A DNA stretch of 64,000 nt from Terrabacter sp. Root85. Its GTDB lineage: Bacteria > Actinomycetota > Actinomycetes > Actinomycetales > Dermatophilaceae. Under the pieces are notes generated by a model. It was given only the letters and a program-made list of their open reading frames with translations, searched no databases and was not told the DNA's origin. The DNA lies in the NCBI RefSeq assembly GCF_001429185.1, contig NZ_LMIW01000013.1, positions 193,418 through 257,417 of the forward strand. Reading direction: 5' to 3'. This document shows positions 62,676 through 64,000 of this stretch, in pieces. Made by a program: the position numbers and the translations under genes. How positions within the stretch are numbered: the first letter of the stretch is position 1; each line of letters starts with the position of its first letter.

Positions 62676-63959
62676 ATGTCCCAGACGATCGACCCCGCCG
62701 TCGTCGAGCACGTGACGGCCCTGGCGGAGCGCGCCCGCACCGCCTCACGACGGCTCGCCCTCATGTCCCGTGCCGAGAAGGACGCGGCCCTGCTGCTGCT
62801 CGCGGACGCCGTCGACGCCGCCGCACCCGCGGTCATCGAGGCCAACGCCGAGGACATCGAGCGTGGTCGAGCCACGGGGATGAGCGAGAGCCTCCAGGAC
62901 CGGCTGCGCCTCGACGAGACCCGCGTGGCTGCCGTTGCCCAGGCACTGCGCGACGTCGCGGCCCTGCCCGACCCCGTCGGAGAGATCGTCCGTGGGTCGA
63001 CCCTCGCCAACGGGCTGCAGATCCGCCAGGTGCGCGTGCCGATGGGCGTCATCGGGATGATCTACGAGGCGCGGCCCAACGTCACCGTCGACGCGGCCGG
63101 CCTCGCCCTCAAGTCCGGCAACGCGGTCCTCCTGCGCGGCGGGTCGGCCGCGGCGAGCAGCAACCACGCGCTCGTCGAGGCGATGCGCGGATCGCTCGCC
63201 GAGCAGGGCCTCCCGGTCGACGCCGTGACCCTGCTCGAGGAGGGAGGCCGCGACGCGGCGCGGGCCCTCATGACGGCGCGCGGCCACGTCGACCTCGTCA
63301 TCCCGCGCGGCGGGGCCGACCTCATCGAGACGGTGGTCCGCGAGTCGACGGTCCCCGTCATCGAGACCGGCGTCGGGGTGTGCCACGTCTACGTCGATCG
63401 GGCCGCCGACCTCGACAAGGCCCGGGCCATCACGCTCAACGCCAAGACCCACCGCCCCAGCGTCTGCAACGCGGCCGAGTCGCTCCTCGTCCACCGTGAC
63501 GTCGCCGACGACTTCCTGCCCAAGGCGCTCACCGACCTCGCGGGGGCCGGCGTGCGACTGCACGTGGCACCCGAGGTCACGCCGTACGCCGAGGCGGCCG
63601 GGGCGGCATACGCCATCGCGAGCGAGGCCGACTTCGGCACCGAGTGGCACGGCCTCGAGATGAGCGTGGCCGTCGTCGACGACCTCGACGAGGCGATGGA
63701 CCGGATCCGTCGGTTCGGCACCGGACACACCGAGGCGATCGTCACGGAAGACCGGGCGGCGGCCCGGCGCTTCACCGCGGAGGTCGACGCGGCGGCGGTC
63801 ATGGTCAACGCCAGTACCCGTTTCACCGACGGCGGGGAGTTCGGTTTCGGCGCCGAAATCGGCATCTCGACGCAGAAGCTGCACGCCCGCGGGCCGATGG
63901 CCCTGCCCGAGCTGACGACGACGAAGTGGATCGTCGAGGGCGACGGCCACACGCGCTGA
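62676..63959 (+). CDS. proA: gamma-glutamyl phosphate reductase
   Basis: A 427-residue NADPH-dependent dehydrogenase that makes glutamate semialdehyde, second step of proline synthesis. The ALDH-like active-site cysteine is in [14 protein letters not shown] near residue 255; [12 protein letters not shown] near 135 is the cofactor region and [19 protein letters not shown] near the C-terminus is typical. TACGCT ends six bases before the ATG. Divergent from proB with a 115-base gap, so each has its own leaderless promoter. Confidence 0.96.
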   Translation: MSQTIDPAVVEHVTALAERARTASRRLALMSRAEKDAALLLLADAVDAAAPAVIEANAEDIERGRATGMSESLQDRLRLDETRVAAVAQALRDVAALPDPVGEIVRGSTLANGLQIRQVRVPMGVIGMIYEARPNVTVDAAGLALKSGNAVLLRGGSAAASSNHALVEAMRGSLAEQGLPVDAVTLLEEGGRDAARALMTARGHVDLVIPRGGADLIETVVRESTVPVIETGVGVCHVYVDRAADLDKARAITLNAKTHRPSVCNAAESLLVHRDVADDFLPKALTDLAGAGVRLHVAPEVTPYAEAAGAAYAIASEADFGTEWHGLEMSVAVVDDLDEAMDRIRRFGTGHTEAIVTEDRAAARRFTAEVDAAAVMVNASTRFTDGGEFGFGAEIGISTQKLHARGPMALPELTTTKWIVEGDGHTR

Positions 63960-64000
63960 CGGGTGCCGGCGCAGCCCCCGACCCCGGGTGGCATGATGGC

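Overview
The window is high-GC actinobacterial DNA with dense, mostly ATG/GTG-started genes. Gene content (trigger factor, paired clpP1 and clpP2, clpX, a Rv2466c-like mycothiol-linked DsbA protein, RNase E/G next to rplU, rpmA and obg) and the recurrent short word GGCATAC suggest a member of the Micrococcales, most likely an Intrasporangiaceae relative (Janibacter, Knoellia or Phycicoccus type). The family assignment is an inference; the phylum is secure. No rRNA, CRISPR array, phage or insertion sequence was seen. Two tRNA genes are present.

Layout. 1-5.2 kb: an acyl-CoA thioesterase (cut by the window edge), a RecQ-type helicase with an unusual C-terminal domain, a hot-dog thioesterase and a glycerophosphodiesterase. 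5.3-10.6 kb: a tightly packed operon of five glycosyltransferases. 10.9-14.6 kb: a three-gene polymorphic toxin cassette (small ESX-like helper, 960-residue toxin with a nuclease-like tip, and a probable immunity protein). 14.7-27.4 kb: sugar hydrolase, LLM flavoenzyme, MarR-controlled monooxygenase plus Nudix, globin, MscS channel, aminopeptidase N, nitroreductase-like DsbA protein, rpiB and a SpoIIE-type phosphatase. 27.5-29.7 kb: trmB, tRNA-Pro embedded in a palindromic repeat mosaic, and tRNA-Gly.

29.8-36.8 kb is the protein quality-control locus: tig, clpP1, clpP2 and clpX, with a ClgR-type box upstream of clpP1. Between clpP2 and clpX lie an acyl-CoA-binding protein and a DUF559/AbiEi-like nuclease gene bounded by two matching 64-bp palindromic elements. 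36.9-44.4 kb: a papain-like protein, a terminator whose descending arm has expanded into six 11-bp tandem repeats, a TetR/DHA2 efflux pair, and a MoxR-DUF58-DUF4129 operon. 44.5-54.9 kb: valS, an acyltransferase, a DUF2344 protein, rne, rplU, rpmA and obg. 55-61.2 kb: a LytS/LytTR two-component system followed by two sodium:solute (acetate-type) symporters, each with a small membrane partner. 61.4-64 kb: proB and proA, placed divergently.

The main candidates for new biology are the palindrome-bounded nuclease cassette, the toxin cassette, the GGCATAC/GTATGCC word (28 copies found by eye, used even where it forces rare codons), the terminator-arm repeat, and the helicase with a phosphoribosyltransferase-like tail. 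At least 14 genes appear to be leaderless, with a TANNNT-like hexamer ending 6-7 bases before the start codon.
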